In this document: positions 16,932-25,436 of the stretch, one piece after another | How positions within the stretch are numbered: the first letter of the stretch is position 1 | Layout of the letters: each line of letters opens with the position of its first letter | NCBI GenBank assembly: GCA_965209105.1 | Contig: CBDBQB010000032.1 | Coordinates: 1 to 64,000, forward strand | Length of the DNA: 64,000 bases | DNA from: JAAELZ01 sp965209105 | GTDB lineage: Bacteria > Pseudomonadota > Gammaproteobacteria > Arenicellales > Poriferihabitantaceae | Direction of reading: 5' to 3' | Program-made: the position numbers and the translations under genes | The notes under the pieces: generated by a model | Told to the model about the DNA's origin: nothing | The model's input: only the letters and a program-made list of their open reading frames with translations | Database searches by the model: none

Positions 16932-17396
16932 TTGGCTCTGGGTGGCTGTAATATGTCGGCAACGCCTTATGTTGATACTTGCAAGTCGATGGTTACCTTT
17001 TTGAGCCAAGATTCAGATATTCAGTGGGAGCAAAGCCTTAAAACTGAAGATGGCTCCGGCAAGCTTAGAGTCGATGTTTTTTATAACGGAAAAAGAAACA
17101 ACCAAACTGCAAGCTGCTTTTACCCAACGGTCAACGCGGACAACGAACAACAACAAAATGAGGGTAATTATCGGGGCAGCCCATCCGTCATTACTATTAA
17201 CGGGCGCCGTGTTCCAGACGAAAACCTAGTTCGAGCGGCCTTTGCAAGCACCCGCGAATATAGCAAGCACAGCTACGATAAAATTACCGACAGCGTGCGC
17301 AATGCAACGGATCTCACCAGCACTAAGGCGCGACAGCTGGTATTAGATGCGGCCATCGAAGTGCAAAATAGCTTGCAAAAACCGCCAAGCGAATAA
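16932..17396 (+). CDS. Putative lipoprotein, start broken by a one-base frameshift
   Basis: The frame encodes LGGCNMSATPYVDTCKSMV and then a soluble domain with no family I recognise (154 aa from a TTG at 16932). LGGC is a textbook lipobox, but no standard start upstream in this frame gives a signal peptide. An ATG at 16885 with a plausible ribosome binding site (AAGG) starts in another frame and stops after 12 codons. Adding one C to the five-C run at 16898-16902 would join them into MLNSAPRSALYALIGVLA followed by LGGC, an excellent signal peptide. So the gene is frameshifted, phase-variable or misread. Confidence 0.6.
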   Translation: MALGGCNMSATPYVDTCKSMVTFLSQDSDIQWEQSLKTEDGSGKLRVDVFYNGKRNNQTASCFYPTVNADNEQQQNEGNYRGSPSVITINGRRVPDENLVRAAFASTREYSKHSYDKITDSVRNATDLTSTKARQLVLDAAIEVQNSLQKPPSE

Positions 17397-17455
17397 TATA
17401 CGCATCATCCATATATGGGTCTTGCTCAACTTGCGCGCTTGATCTAAGACCCCAA

Positions 17456-18163
17456 CTATTGGATGGGTAATTCCCAGTTGATTGGCGTTTGACCGGATTG
17501 CTGTAAAAAAGCATTGGCCTGCGAAAAGTGCTGGCAACCCAAAAACCCCCTGTACGCTGATAAAGGAGAAGGGTGCGGCGCTTTTAATACCAAGTGCCGA
17601 ATTGAATCAATCGCCCGCCCTTTTCGCTGCGCGTCGCGACCCCATAACATAAACACCACTGGCTTTGTCCGCTTGGCAATTGTTTCAACCACGCGGTCGG
17701 TGAATGGCTCCCAGCCAATATCTCGATGACTCGCCGCTCGGCCTGCCTCAACACTCAAGACACTATTAAGTAGCAATACGCCCTGCTTAGACCAATGGCC
17801 GAGATGCCCGTGCACGGCCGGCACAATGCCCAGATCAGAGGCCAATTCTTTGTAAATGTTTCTCAGCGAAGGTGGGATTGCCACGCCACGTGGCACTGAA
17901 AAACTAAGCCCGTGCGCCTGACCTGCTCCGTGGTAGGGGTCTTGGCCTAAGATAACCACTTTTACCGATTCCGGAAGCGTTAAATTAAAACCTGAAAAGA
18001 TTTTCGAATGCGGTGGATAAATTTGTTTCCCCGCCTGCTTTTGCGCCGCCAGATAAGAAAATATACTGTCTAGCGCATCTCCGATATCTAAGGCTTTTAA
18101 CCAATCACTATTGAGCAGCGTGGCGACCCCATCATTCTCAACCCGCATGGCTTGCTCGGGCAT
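17456..18163 (-). CDS. ung: Uracil-DNA glycosylase
   Basis: Ung (235 aa) removes uracil from DNA. The catalytic water-activating motif GQDPYH, the FSVPRGVAIPPSL segment, the uracil-contact block LLLNSVLSVEAG and the DNA-intercalation loop HPSPLSAYRGF are all present. The frame extends 26 codons further to 18241, but the ATG at 18163 has GAGG upstream and gives the usual length, so it is preferred. Confidence 0.95.
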   Translation of the reverse strand: MPEQAMRVENDGVATLLNSDWLKALDIGDALDSIFSYLAAQKQAGKQIYPPHSKIFSGFNLTLPESVKVVILGQDPYHGAGQAHGLSFSVPRGVAIPPSLRNIYKELASDLGIVPAVHGHLGHWSKQGVLLLNSVLSVEAGRAASHRDIGWEPFTDRVVETIAKRTKPVVFMLWGRDAQRKGRAIDSIRHLVLKAPHPSPLSAYRGFLGCQHFSQANAFLQQSGQTPINWELPIQ

Positions 18164-18289
18164 CTCGCGCCTCAAGCCGATTGCTTGGGTAGATGATGTC
18201 GCCACCCATGGCGGGTAATATCCGCTCGCCGATATAGCCACACGCCTTGATGCTTCCCGACATAATCTAAAAATATTTGCAGCGCCATA

Positions 18290-18612
18290 AAAAACTGGCC
18301 CCGCTTTTTAGGACAGGCGCCTTAGGAGTTATATTCACTTAATCAAGCTGCCATTTTCAGGCTGCTTGGCTTGCCAAACATCATATCAGGCGTATAGCGA
18401 AATGTTTGACGTTTTCGCTGCCGATTGTAGAACTCGATCTACTCGCTGATGCCGTCTTTTAGCACTTTGATGGACTCTATTTAGGAGAACCTCTTCATAT
18501 TTAGCACTGTGCCACAAACGTTCAACATACACCTTATGGCATTCAGCACCCTTTGCATCCGTGCTAATATGAATATTGTTTCTGCCCTTCATCGAACCCT
18601 TCTACAGTGTAG
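18290..18612 (-). pseudogene. Decayed right-end remnant of an IS3-family element
   Basis: Read on the minus strand, this stretch encodes pieces like the C-terminal part of the OrfB of the intact IS at 40853-42119: HISTDAKGAECHKVYVERLW and, after an in-frame TAG, IEFYNRQRKRQTFRYTPDMM, ending SLKMAA. There is at least one frameshift and one stop. At 18290-18335 follows a copy of the IS right end (CTTTTTAGGACAGG then TTAGGAGTTAT). The left half of the element is missing. So the 464-bp gap between ung and the next gene holds an old IS relic. Confidence 0.8.
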
Positions 18613-18705
18613 ACTAGTACGCTTGTCGCAAAATACTGAGCATTTTTTTACGGCAATAAGCATGCGGTAGCGCCTGTTCCACGCAACATCGAGCCTCTTC
18701 GACAC

Positions 18706-19113
18706 ATGATAAAATTTATAATAAAAATCGTCGCGATCCTACAAATTATACAAGGCTTCCTTTGTTTGACCCCAATATGGATAATGGTTACCCAAGGCAA
18801 CGGTGTCACCTACCTCAGCACCCTTTTATTGCTGGTCGCTATCGCCGCGGCGTTTATCGGTGCTGGTATTCTACTTTGGCGCGGTAGAAAAATGGGGATT
18901 ACGGTCTCGTTCTTTATCCAATTTTTGCAAGTCTTTGTGATCGCAACCGCAACTTGGCAATATAAATTATTGCTCGGCCCCGGCTTCACCTTTCCAATTG
19001 GCAACGTGGGTCAATATTTCATCGACGTGAATCTCGTGCCGTTACTTTTTTGTATAGCAATCGCAAGCTACAGCAATAAACTACGTCAACGCCGGTACAC
19101 CTTTATTTCCTAA
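18706..19113 (+). CDS. Hypothetical four-helix membrane protein
   Basis: This 135-aa protein shows four hydrophobic segments (about residues 5-28, 37-58, 66-83 and 107-123) separated by short loops; the tail RQRRYTF is basic and probably cytoplasmic. I recognise no family. It lies 48 bp upstream of the kinase gene at 19162 on the same strand and may be cotranscribed with it. The start ATG is the first in frame. Confidence 0.6.
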   Translation: MIKFIIKIVAILQIIQGFLCLTPIWIMVTQGNGVTYLSTLLLLVAIAAAFIGAGILLWRGRKMGITVSFFIQFLQVFVIATATWQYKLLLGPGFTFPIGNVGQYFIDVNLVPLLFCIAIASYSNKLRQRRYTFIS

Positions 19114-19161
19114 GCCTTAACCATAGACCCTCTTAGTCATCCTAACGAAGACAGCCCAGCC

Positions 19162-20439
19162 ATGAACCAAGCCGCACGCGCACTATTAGGCGAGATTCGC
19201 TATCAAGTCTTAAACGAACTTGGCTCGGGCGCCACCGCAAAAGTCGGGCGCGTGCTGGATAAACACCTCAACAGAATCGTCGCACAAAAGGTGTTTCACG
19301 CCGAACTGACTGAGGACGAGCGCTTACTTCGCACCTTCCTGAACGAAGCGCGCTTAGTGGGCTATCTCAGCCACCCCGGCATTGTGCCCATCTTTGATTT
19401 ATCGGTCAGTGCCGAAACACCACTGAACTACACCATGCCGATTGTCGATGGAAATAGCTTAGGCGAATTGATGCATGCCGACCCCGCCACGGGCAACGGC
19501 CAAGCTTTAGCCATTGCCGAAGCACTCAACATTCTGATTAAATTATGCGAAACACTCAACTACGCCCATGATAAAGGGGTACTGCATTTAGATTTAAAAC
19601 CCGACAATATTGTGGTGGGTGAATTTGGCGAGGTCTTAATCATGGACTGGGGAACAGGCCGACTAAAAGACCCTACCAAGTATGCAAAACATCTTCACGA
19701 AGCCACCGAACATAATGTTAGCGTCAATTTTGAATCCGAGGACGATGACTTATTTCTGGGTACACCCAAATATATGTCACCCGAACAAACCACCGCATCA
19801 CGTAATGAACTGAATTACGCCTCAGATATATTTTCAATGGGCATAATCGCGCATCAACTATTCAGCGGCATACACCCCTTTCACGCCAAAGACTTGCCCA
19901 GTCTATTTAGTGCAATACAATCAGAGGAAGTGCCACGCTTAGATCAAACTGACCCCACCCTTCCGGCGCGACTGGCCGAGATCGTGAGTCGTATGCTCGC
20001 GAAATCTACCGCAGCTCGATACGCTAGTTTTTCTGAGGTATTAGAAGATCTCAATACATTGCGCACAGCAGGCGCGGCTTTTGAAAGTCGCACGTATGAA
20101 CAAGACGAGGTGATCTTCTCGCAAGGCGACCCCTCCGAGTACGCCTTTACGATTGTGTCGGGGGAAGTTCAAGTCAGCATAAACGTCGAAGGTGACGAGA
20201 AAATTATGTCTACACTCGGCGCTGGAAGTATTGTCGGAGAAATTGGCGTGATCACCGGTCAAGCTCGAACCGCAACCATCAAAACGCTTTGCGCAACGCA
20301 AATCAGCGTTTTAAAGAAAGCGCAACTTGAAAGCGAGCTGGAAAAACTAAGCCCTTGGGTCGGACAGCTAATCGAAGGTCTGGCGGATCGCTTTAATAGC
20401 GTCAATCGCGAACTCGCTGAAATTAAGCCCAGTGAGTAA
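19162..20439 (+). CDS. Eukaryotic-like Ser/Thr protein kinase with C-terminal cyclic-nucleotide-binding domain
   Basis: This is a 425-aa cytosolic kinase. The glycine loop LGSGATAKV is at 20-28, the ATP lysine K43 in VAQK, the catalytic loop HLDLKPDN at 142-149, a DWG in place of DFG at 162-164, and TPKYMSPEQ at 201-209. The kinase domain ends near 300. Residues about 308-405 form a cNMP-binding fold (VIFSQGDPSEYAFTIVSGEV, GSIVGEIGVITGQARTATI) with the phosphate-cassette glycine, glutamate and arginine. So activity is probably ligand-gated; which nucleotide is unknown. It has no membrane segment. It is convergent with a second kinase, 22 bp away. Confidence 0.9.
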   Translation: MNQAARALLGEIRYQVLNELGSGATAKVGRVLDKHLNRIVAQKVFHAELTEDERLLRTFLNEARLVGYLSHPGIVPIFDLSVSAETPLNYTMPIVDGNSLGELMHADPATGNGQALAIAEALNILIKLCETLNYAHDKGVLHLDLKPDNIVVGEFGEVLIMDWGTGRLKDPTKYAKHLHEATEHNVSVNFESEDDDLFLGTPKYMSPEQTTASRNELNYASDIFSMGIIAHQLFSGIHPFHAKDLPSLFSAIQSEEVPRLDQTDPTLPARLAEIVSRMLAKSTAARYASFSEVLEDLNTLRTAGAAFESRTYEQDEVIFSQGDPSEYAFTIVSGEVQVSINVEGDEKIMSTLGAGSIVGEIGVITGQARTATIKTLCATQISVLKKAQLESELEKLSPWVGQLIEGLADRFNSVNRELAEIKPSE

Positions 20440-20460
20440 TCACTCTCGACTCGAGGTTGT

Positions 20461-22422
20461 TTAACCGCTCGGCTCTCCCCCAAACAATTCGCGTGATAAT
20501 GAACCCAAGCGACTAAAACTCGACTCAATCGGTATATTTACCGTTTGCACTCCCCGCACATCTCCCACCGCCCAATCTGTTTTTGGGCTTTGCGGGAGCG
20601 TATTATGGCAACCGATACAACTCGCTTTCATCTTTACCGCCTGAGCATATTGGAGCACGGTTTTATCGCCGATTGAATTAAATTGATAAAACGGTGTATC
20701 CGGTTTATCGCGTAAGGCCGTTAATGCGCTACGCTCAAAAGCAGTTCGTGCTCCGCCGCGCGAGCGCCAAGGAAATGGAAAATCGCTATATAGGCGTACT
20801 TCGCTATCTGGTTGTGAGGCGCTGATCGTGTTGGCCAAATCAATGCTAAAAGTCGCAGGAAAGGGAATTTCGCCCTGCTTTGATGGCTCATGGGTGATCG
20901 TCACACCCATACCCTTCAAGGGTTGCACAACTTTTTTTGAGTACTCTGCGCGAAAAGTGCCCAAGGAGTCCGCCAGTACATTAGCGTACCGCAGGGCACT
21001 ACGTTTTTGATCTTGATTAATAATATAAATTATCGCGAACAAACCCGCCACAATCGCGAGCCCCGCCAATACCAGGCCCCAGCGAAACATTTTATTCAGT
21101 CGGTTTGATCGATCCAATGCCTCTACTTCTCGTTCGATATCCTTTCTAAGCTCCCAAGTTTCAAGCCGCTCCTCGTCTAGCTCTGCCGCTTGCGATTGCG
21201 CAATACCAATGTCGCCATTATCAAGCGCAAAATTAGCATACGCAATTCTGGCCTCATGTAGGCCCTTGGTAGCAGGGATGCTTTCAGCCCAAAGCAATAA
21301 TGATTGCTTAAAACCGGCCACCGCATCTGCAAACTGATCATACAGAATATTGGTACGGCTTTCGTTGTCCGGCTCTTCTCCCTCCAGCGTGGCTACGCTC
21401 TGATTCAGCAATGACTGTGCCGCGTCAGAAATAGTCAAACTCTCGCGATGGCTCAAATAGCCCTGCAAAGCCTGCTTGAATTCTTCAACAGATTGATAGC
21501 GGCTATCCATGCCTTTCTGCAAAGCCTTTAGATAAATCGATTCAACCATCGCCGGAACATCCCGACCACTCGTCACAGGCATTTGATTAACAGCAAACGC
21601 TAAAAGCCCTTCAACCGATTCCCCTTGATGAGGCGGCTTGCCATTAAATATTTCATACAATATACCGCCGAGCAGATAAATGTCTGTCCAGGGGCCAATA
21701 TCACGCCCTTTACCTAAGGCAAGTTCGGGCGGCAGATAGAAGGGCGTTCCGACAGCGGTGTCGATTTCCTCACGCGCACGAACAGATGATTTGGAATCGG
21801 GTTCAGCTGAGTAGTCGACTGCAATGCCCCAATCCATCACTAAAACCTCACCAAACTGCCCCACCATCACATTTTCGGGCTTCAAATCACAGTGCGCGAT
21901 CGATTTGCTGTGCGCATAAGAGATCGCATTACACACCGACAGTAAAATCTCGATATGTTGATCTAAGCTGAGCGAACCAGTCGCTAAGTTAGCTTCATCC
22001 GTTTTAGGGTGGAGCAAATCTGCCCAGGTCGTGCCTTTGACCTGCTTCATCGCCATTAAAACTTGCCCATCTTCCTCCTCACCCAAATCATAAATTGGCA
22101 CAACGTTTGGATGATCGACAATGGCTGTCGTGATCGCTTCGCTGATAAAGCGCCCTTTACTGTCGCCGCTATCTTCGTTCGGCAGATGTTTTTTTAAAGC
22201 TATATCGCGCTTTAAACTGCTTTGGATCGCACTAAACACAACCCCTTCGCCGCCCTTGCCGAGCTCGCCTTTAATTTTAAACAAAGGCTGATTAGAAGCT
22301 AATAACGTACCGGTTTCGTCGCCGTTGTCTATTGACGTCCGATCGAGTTGAAAAACAGGCAACGTAACCCCTGCATCCAAGCCCTCGCCCTTACTCACAT
22401 GACTGATTGTTTTGTTTGACAT
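20461..22422 (-). CDS. Membrane Ser/Thr protein kinase with periplasmic DUF3365-type haem-binding domain
   Basis: This is a 653-aa protein. The kinase domain has GKGGEGV (55-61), ALKK (K77), HCDLKPEN (177-184) and DWG (197-199). A helical linker of about 330-440 follows, then one membrane helix (446-468) and a C-terminal domain ending with CIGCH (602-606), a c-type-haem-like CxxCH within the DUF3365/Tll0287-like fold (WAVGDVRGVQTVNIPIE). Topology puts the kinase inside and the CxxCH domain in the periplasm, suggesting redox or gas sensing. The frame reaches a TTG at 22443, but the ATG at 22422 is preferred. Confidence 0.88.
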   Translation of the reverse strand: MSNKTISHVSKGEGLDAGVTLPVFQLDRTSIDNGDETGTLLASNQPLFKIKGELGKGGEGVVFSAIQSSLKRDIALKKHLPNEDSGDSKGRFISEAITTAIVDHPNVVPIYDLGEEEDGQVLMAMKQVKGTTWADLLHPKTDEANLATGSLSLDQHIEILLSVCNAISYAHSKSIAHCDLKPENVMVGQFGEVLVMDWGIAVDYSAEPDSKSSVRAREEIDTAVGTPFYLPPELALGKGRDIGPWTDIYLLGGILYEIFNGKPPHQGESVEGLLAFAVNQMPVTSGRDVPAMVESIYLKALQKGMDSRYQSVEEFKQALQGYLSHRESLTISDAAQSLLNQSVATLEGEEPDNESRTNILYDQFADAVAGFKQSLLLWAESIPATKGLHEARIAYANFALDNGDIGIAQSQAAELDEERLETWELRKDIEREVEALDRSNRLNKMFRWGLVLAGLAIVAGLFAIIYIINQDQKRSALRYANVLADSLGTFRAEYSKKVVQPLKGMGVTITHEPSKQGEIPFPATFSIDLANTISASQPDSEVRLYSDFPFPWRSRGGARTAFERSALTALRDKPDTPFYQFNSIGDKTVLQYAQAVKMKASCIGCHNTLPQSPKTDWAVGDVRGVQTVNIPIESSFSRLGSLSRELFGGEPSG

Positions 22423-22533
22423 CGAAAGCGCACGCCTGCTCAACGCGAAAAATAATAAGTCATTCTAAACTATTCGACCGTTTATCAGGGATGTTATTCT
22501 TCCTCTTGTCCGCTCAGATAGCGCCACATTGCC

Positions 22534-23015
22534 CCTGTCTTTGCGAGGAGTGCAGCGACGCGTCAATCTAGTTACCTTCGGGTAAGTTCCCAATGGATTG
22601 CTTCGCTATGCTCGCAATGACGTTTGAGGTAATGTTGCGAACAAACACAAAACCATGCAATCCCTGTCTTTGCGAGGAGTGCAGCGACGCGGCAATCTAG
22701 TTGCCTTCAGGTAGTCCCCACTGGATTGCTTCGCGAAGCTCGCAATGACGGCTGAGGTAATGGCAACAAGCAAAAACAAAACAATATCCCCCCTGTCATT
22801 GCGAGGAGTGCAGCGACGCAGCAATCTACTTACCTTCGAGCAGTTCCCCGCTGGATTGCTTCGCTATGCTCCCAATGACGGTTGAGGTAATGTTGCGAAC
22901 AAAAACAAAACCATGCAACCCCTGTCTTTGCGAGGAGCGCAGCGACGCGGCAATCCATTTGCCTTCGGGCAAGCTCCCCGCTGGATTACTTCGCTAAGCT
23001 CTCAATGACAATTGA
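22534..23015. repeat. Four direct 129-bp intergenic repeats, each internally palindromic
   Basis: The 760-bp gap between the kinase gene and the Tad pilin gene holds four copies starting at 22534, 22663, 22792 and 22921. Each begins CCTGTCTTTGCGAGGAGTGC, has AGCGACG-x-GGCAATC, then TGGATTGCTTCGC and ends near CTCGCAATGACG. The TTGCGAG and CTCGCAA ends are inverted, so each unit can fold back. This sequence type (TTGCGAG...GGCAATC) is a widespread dispersed bacterial repeat. Spacers of about 30 bp are AT-rich. It is not a CRISPR array. Confidence 0.85.
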
Positions 23016-23070
23016 GGTGATGACGTAAACAACAAACTAAAGCTTCATTACTTTATTAAACTTTATTAAA

Positions 23071-23099
23071 TTGATCGATCACTGATTAGCCCCTATAAT
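23071..23099 (+). promoter_or_regulatory. Sigma-70 promoter of the Tad pilin gene
   Basis: TTGATC (23071-23076), a 17-bp spacer and a consensus TATAAT (23094-23099) lie 84 bp before the pilin ATG. An inverted repeat follows at the expected transcription start. Confidence 0.65.
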
Positions 23100-23102
23100 A
23101 AT

Positions 23103-23121
23103 CATTAAGTCATACTTAATG
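23103..23121. promoter_or_regulatory. Inverted repeat at the pilin transcription start, operator candidate
   Basis: CATTAAG, 5 bp, CTTAATG is a perfect 7-bp inverted repeat just downstream of the pilin promoter -10 box, overlapping the predicted +1. A repressor bound here would block the promoter; the regulator is unknown. Confidence 0.4.
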
Positions 23122-23182
23122 CTCAACCATACTTGCTTCATACCGGAATGGTTGGAAAATTCACCCACCTGAGGAGAAACTC

Positions 23183-23446
23183 ATGATTCAACAACAAAAG
23201 CAAAAAGGCCAAGGCATGGTCGAGTACATCATTATCGTGGCGCTGATCGCCATTGCAGCAATCGCCGCTTATTCATTCTTTGGTCAAACCATCCGCGGCC
23301 AAGTTGCGGGCATGGCACAAGACTTGTCCGGCTCCGATAACACCGGTACCGCTGCAGCACAAGGCTCCGCTGAAGGTGCATTGGGACAAGCTGAGCAAGA
23401 TATCGGTCTTGGGAACTATACTGACGGAACCAAAACTAGCGAGTAA
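23183..23446 (+). CDS. Flp-type (class III) pilin of the Tad system
   Basis: This 87-aa protein has a short basic leader (MIQQQKQKGQG) and the Flp/type IVb signature G|QGMVEY followed by a hydrophobic helix (IIIVALIAIAAIAAYSFFG). Cleavage after the first G would place the conserved Glu at +5 and Tyr at +6. The C-terminal half is Gly/Ala/Ser-rich. GAGGAG is 6 bp before the ATG, and a strong promoter lies upstream. It is the first gene of the Tad locus and probably the major pilin. It is longer than typical Flp (about 50-60 aa mature). Confidence 0.85.
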   Translation: MIQQQKQKGQGMVEYIIIVALIAIAAIAAYSFFGQTIRGQVAGMAQDLSGSDNTGTAAAQGSAEGALGQAEQDIGLGNYTDGTKTSE

Positions 23447-23555
23447 GCGTATCAGCATCATGCAGCTTGGATCGCATGGTGCACTTAACTACCGCGTGAT
23501 CTCGCGCGTACTGTCAGACAGTTGATCTAAGACGTATTGATATAGCAAATACGCC

Positions 23556-25436
23556 ATGGTGAAACGAGCAGCACTCAATCGGCCGAGCTTTGCGCGCTGT
23601 GGCGCTACCCATCGGCCTATGATGTTCAAAGCTCAAGCTTTTCAATCAAAGAAACTCCAGCGTGGTCAATCGCTGGTGTTTGTGATCGCCCTGACCGTTC
23701 CGATGATGCTGGCGACACTGATGCTGTATAAAACCGGCAAACTCACCAGCGAAAAAATGGAATTGCAAAACGCCGCGGATGCCGTGGCGTTCAGTATCTC
23801 TACCCTAGAAGCGCGTGATTTAAACTTCGCTTCTTATATGAACAGAGCCATGGTGGCCAACGAAGTCGGTATCGGACAAATGGTTGGACTGCGTTCTTGG
23901 GCGAATCACTATACGTCCTACGGCGGCTTTATTCACGCCATCGGCACGACCATTGGCGCGATCCCGTTCCCGCCATTAAGGGTAGTGCCCAAAGTGACCA
24001 AGAAAATTAAAGAGTTTTTCGACAAAACAGGCGATGCACTTGAACGCGGCTCAGAAGCCATTGCCAAGATCGTCATCCCGATCACCTCGACACTGAATAA
24101 AGCACTGGGGGGCGCTGAAGGGGTCTATCACCTCGCGACCGCTTACACCATTGTCGAATCACTGGTCGGCTCGGACAGCTTAATTCAAAAAAACGCGCCG
24201 GGTGCAGAACTCAGCAATTTTTCGAAGTTATCCATCATGGTGCACTTGGGCAGCTTCTTGGGAAAATACGCAAAATATTACAGTCCGACCCAGGAAAAAC
24301 ATAAGGAAGGCTTTTCGCGACTCGCCTCAATTATTAGAGAGTCACGCGATCCATTTAGTGTTTCCAGAACCCCTGATAAGCCGATCAATTTATATTTATT
24401 ACCGCCGAGGATCGGCGCATCAACCGTGCCCAGCCCGCTGCGAATCGTAAACATCGATGTCGGCACATGCGCAATCGTCTGTTTCACTTTGCAACTATCT
24501 GTCAGACTGGGCATGCGCATTGATCATTTGGGTGGCTCGGAATTACGCTTTAAGGTCAAGCAGAACGAACCCACCGCCTTCGGCAAAGATTACAATTGGA
24601 CGGCGGCTGACGTGAGCGAAGCCAGGCTTGACTTTAATCTGTCCGGGCGCCTTCGTTTTGAGGTGCTTGGTGTCGGCCCGGATGTTAGCTTTTCTACGCC
24701 CCCACTCCCCGGTGTACCACTCGGCGCAGGCTTCGCGCAAGCCGCTTCAAAGCCTGCTAATAAGCTTTCCACGGCAGATCTTATAAAAACCAGTACGGAC
24801 GGCCCCGGCGCGGATTATTCTGACGAAGCGCTCGAATTATTATCTTATGGTGGCGCCCCATCGTTAACGCTACCCTGGAATATCGGTACTTTTGTGCCAC
24901 TCACAAAGCCAGTGGTTAGACGCCAAGCCAATGCGCTCACGGGCTATCAAGGCCTGCCTTTTTACATAGGCGTAGCCGGGAGAGATGAAGTCGACCAACT
25001 GAAAAAATTTCAAATACTCGCGCCTTATGTGCTCATCGGCTTGGTAAAAAATGTCGGCTTTGAGGCAGGCAACGGCAACACAGTATTTGGCGCCAATAGC
25101 CCGCGACCCAGTGGCCCAATGCGCTTAGTCGGCGACGGAGAAAATGAAGCTGCAGATGATCAAATTGCCGCCATCGCCAAGGCTGAAGTCTATTTCAAAC
25201 GCTCGTCGGATTTATCCACCTTCGCGCGCGGAGATGGCAAAGAAGAGTATGGCAGCACCTTTAACCCTTACTGGCAAGCAAAGCTTGTTAATACGAGCGA
25301 GGTTGATCGCATGATCAGCCTGCTGACCCAACAAGAAGTTATCTGGTTATCGGGCATTAGCACAGTACAAACTGATTTCGTTAATCTGGTCAATAGCGTT
25401 GCCGAAACATTCGACACCATGGTAGACGGGTTCTAA
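23556..25436 (+). CDS. TadG-like pilus assembly protein
   Basis: This 626-aa protein has an N-terminal RGQSLVFVIALTVPMMLATL hydrophobic helix (about residues 36-57) typical of the Tad/TadG N-terminal domain, followed by the family block KMELQNAADAVAFSISTLEA. The rest is a long extracytoplasmic region with no domain I recognise. The G-Q-S-L start of the helix suggests prepilin-like processing, but the Glu at +5 is absent, as usual in TadG. Internal ATGs at codons 22 and 23 are alternative starts. It ends with a 1-bp overlap onto the next gene (TAATG). Confidence 0.75.
   Translation: MVKRAALNRPSFARCGATHRPMMFKAQAFQSKKLQRGQSLVFVIALTVPMMLATLMLYKTGKLTSEKMELQNAADAVAFSISTLEARDLNFASYMNRAMVANEVGIGQMVGLRSWANHYTSYGGFIHAIGTTIGAIPFPPLRVVPKVTKKIKEFFDKTGDALERGSEAIAKIVIPITSTLNKALGGAEGVYHLATAYTIVESLVGSDSLIQKNAPGAELSNFSKLSIMVHLGSFLGKYAKYYSPTQEKHKEGFSRLASIIRESRDPFSVSRTPDKPINLYLLPPRIGASTVPSPLRIVNIDVGTCAIVCFTLQLSVRLGMRIDHLGGSELRFKVKQNEPTAFGKDYNWTAADVSEARLDFNLSGRLRFEVLGVGPDVSFSTPPLPGVPLGAGFAQAASKPANKLSTADLIKTSTDGPGADYSDEALELLSYGGAPSLTLPWNIGTFVPLTKPVVRRQANALTGYQGLPFYIGVAGRDEVDQLKKFQILAPYVLIGLVKNVGFEAGNGNTVFGANSPRPSGPMRLVGDGENEAADDQIAAIAKAEVYFKRSSDLSTFARGDGKEEYGSTFNPYWQAKLVNTSEVDRMISLLTQQEVIWLSGISTVQTDFVNLVNSVAETFDTMVDGF

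Noticed and set aside
20461..22422. PASTA-type or penicillin-binding sensor domain in the membrane kinase
   Set aside because: The C-terminal region has a CxxCH and the DUF3365 wording, with no PASTA repeats.
22534..23015. CRISPR-like array
   Set aside because: The repeated unit is about 95 bp with near-identical 30-bp spacers, no cas genes nearby, and it matches a known type of dispersed intergenic repeat.
23510..23530. Palindrome ACTGTCAGACAGT after the pilin gene as a terminator
   Set aside because: The loop is one base and no T run follows; it is too small to call.
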